This document shows positions 63,025 through 64,000 of a stretch of 64,000 nt of DNA, piece after piece. This DNA comes from an uncultured Veillonellaceae bacterium (GTDB lineage Bacteria; Bacillota; Negativicutes; Veillonellales; Negativicoccaceae). Each line of letters starts with the position of its first letter. Positions within the stretch are counted from its first letter, which is position 1. The stretch is taken from NCBI GenBank assembly GCA_945876385.1, contig CAMCNU010000001.1, positions 310,001 through 374,000 on the forward strand, in the 5' to 3' direction. A program made the position numbers and the translations under genes. Below the pieces are notes generated by a model that did not search any database, was not told the origin of the DNA, and was given only the letters and a program-made list of their open reading frames with translations.

Positions 63025-63617
63025 TTGCCCATCTCTCCGTATTTTTCGATACTCTTTTCCATCTCATTTCTAACCAAATCATTAATCTCTTTAATCTTTT
63101 CTTTACTTACTTCCTGCCGCTCGACCGCAATCGGCGGGCTGATGACGATTACAGGACCGCCATTTTCTCGCGGATGTTCCGAACCGATAATCGTTATCGG
63201 TATAATCGGTACCCCGATACGCAATGCCAAGGAGGCCATGCCGTTGTGAAAACGACCGATGCGATTACCTCGTACCCGCGTACCTTCCGGAAAGATCCCG
63301 AGCAGGTCGCCCCGCCGCAAAACGCCGAATGCCTGCTTCATCGCTTGGCGGTCCACATGTCCCCGCTGCAGCGGAAAAGCCCCGAGCGCACGACAAATCT
63401 TCCCCAATACATAGTTGCGAAACAGCTCTTCTTTCGCAATAAAATACGCCATTCGGGGAATCATCCCGCCAATCAATACCGGGTCCCAATTGCTGCTGTG
63501 GTTGGGAGCCAAAATGCCGGCACCCGTCAACGGAATATTTTCAATTCCGTAGACCCGGGTACCGAAGCAACGGAAGGTAATCCACTCAAATAGTGCTTTG
63601 ACAATGTTAATGAACAT
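63021..63617 (-). CDS. plsC: 1-acyl-sn-glycerol-3-phosphate acyltransferase
   Basis: A 198-residue acyltransferase that turns lysophosphatidate into phosphatidate. HX4D motif NHSSNWDP, the FPEGTR substrate motif and a membrane-associated N-terminus are present. ATGA overlap with ispH-rpsA, 11-bp overlap with cmk. With plsY and gpsA nearby, most of phosphatidate synthesis is in this stretch. Confidence 0.94.
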   Translation of the reverse strand: MFINIVKALFEWITFRCFGTRVYGIENIPLTGAGILAPNHSSNWDPVLIGGMIPRMAYFIAKEELFRNYVLGKICRALGAFPLQRGHVDRQAMKQAFGVLRRGDLLGIFPEGTRVRGNRIGRFHNGMASLALRIGVPIIPITIIGSEHPRENGGPVIVISPPIAVERQEVSKEKIKEINDLVRNEMEKSIEKYGEMGK

Positions 63618-64000
63618 GATTCATCACCTGCTCCGCCCAATCGGCCAGTACACCGACCGTTTCTGCCGCCGTCATCTCGCTGTTGTCCAGCAAACGGGCG
63701 TCGCCAGCCTGCCGCAAGGGAGATACTTCGCGCTCACTGTCTTGGCGGTCGCGTCGCAGGATGGCTTCCTTCAGTTCCTCAAGCCCGGCACGTGTCAGCG
63801 CCTGCGCTTTCCGGTTTTGTGCCCAGCGACGACGGGCGCGCACCTCGGCCGATGCAGTCAAAAACACTTTTAATTGCGCGTCGGGTAACACGACGGTGCC
63901 GATATCCCGACCGTCCATGACCACACCGCCTGTTTGGGCCATTGCCCGTTGCTCTTGCACCAACAACCGCCGGACACACGGATACGCCGCCACAGTCGAC
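63607..64000 (-). CDS. cmk: Cytidylate kinase, C-terminal part
   Basis: The last 130 residues of CMP kinase; the start lies beyond the right edge. MAQTGGVVMDGRDIGTVVLP and FLTASAEVRARRRW, followed by the Arg-rich lid region RRDRQDSERE, are typical. It phosphorylates CMP and dCMP. cmk-plsC-ispH/rpsA is a conserved order in Firmicutes. Confidence 0.94.
   Translation of the reverse strand, partial: STVAAYPCVRRLLVQEQRAMAQTGGVVMDGRDIGTVVLPDAQLKVFLTASAEVRARRRWAQNRKAQALTRAGLEELKEAILRRDRQDSEREVSPLRQAGDARLLDNSEMTAAETVGVLADWAEQVMNHVH

Noticed and set aside
1-64000. Mobile elements, CRISPR arrays, prophage or defence islands
   Set aside because: No transposase, integrase, spacer-repeat pattern or restriction gene is present; gene order is housekeeping throughout.

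Overview
This 64 kb window is dense chromosomal core genome of a Gram-negative-type (diderm) Firmicute, most likely class Negativicutes (Veillonellales/Selenomonadales). The evidence is a mix of two gene sets. Firmicute traits are CtsR-McsA-McsB-ClpC, T-box leaders, NrdR, the YacL-type PIN/TRAM protein, PlsY, an IspH-ribosomal S1 fusion and a csaB-DUF5693 pair. Outer-membrane traits are an ADP-heptose pathway (gmhA-hldE-gmhB) with a GT9 heptosyltransferase, and a MacA/MacB exporter. The genus cannot be fixed from the sequence alone. I count 58 protein genes, two of them cut by the window edges. No rRNA, tRNA, CRISPR array, IS element or prophage was seen. All but two genes lie on the minus strand. 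Gene-free stretches are all under 300 bp, and the two longest are T-box leaders.

From right to left, which is the direction of transcription: 64.0-59.1 kb holds cmk (partial), plsC, ispH-rpsA fusion, der, plsY and gpsA. 58.1-56.5 kb holds rsmD, coaD and a conserved coiled-coil protein. 56.4-53.9 kb is leuS. 53.8-48.7 kb is an operon headed by nrdR: M19 dipeptidase, gmhA, hldE, gmhB and a GT9 transferase. A MATE exporter (plus strand) at 47.3-48.6 kb is divergent from macA-ATPase-permease, which continues into two hotdog thioesterases and an acyl-CoA dehydrogenase (47.1-42.1 kb). A Phe T-box then controls pheST.

38.3-28.5 kb is a tightly overlapping operon of a P-loop/Asp23-like protein, miaB, mutS, mutL, a methyltransferase, miaA, hfq and a PLP lyase. 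It is followed by a Val T-box with valS-folC. A plus-strand SpeD-like gene (23.6 kb) is divergent from ctsR-mcsA-mcsB-clpC. Next come radA, yacL, ispDF (fusion) and gltX. Two amino-acid binding lipoproteins with separate promoters follow, then glnPQ-type transporter genes, cspA and hpf. The last operon is secA-prfB-DUF2993-DUF5693-csaB-two-part transketolase-ftsE.

The most noteworthy items are: the SpeD homologue, which lacks the usual processing-site Glu and the catalytic Cys and has a basic tail; a series of TTG-containing hexamers repeating every 8 bp across the ctsR promoter instead of the canonical CtsR box; the P-loop/Asp23 fusion; the conserved coiled-coil gene after coaD; the csaB-DUF5693-DUF2993 envelope set in a diderm; the export-thioesterase-dehydrogenase operon; and the intact RF2 programmed frameshift, which adds the first 23 codons and a 15-codon link to prfB. 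Several start codons were reassigned from ribosome-binding sites, for example GTG for secA and miaB. Promoter, terminator and T-box calls are by eye.
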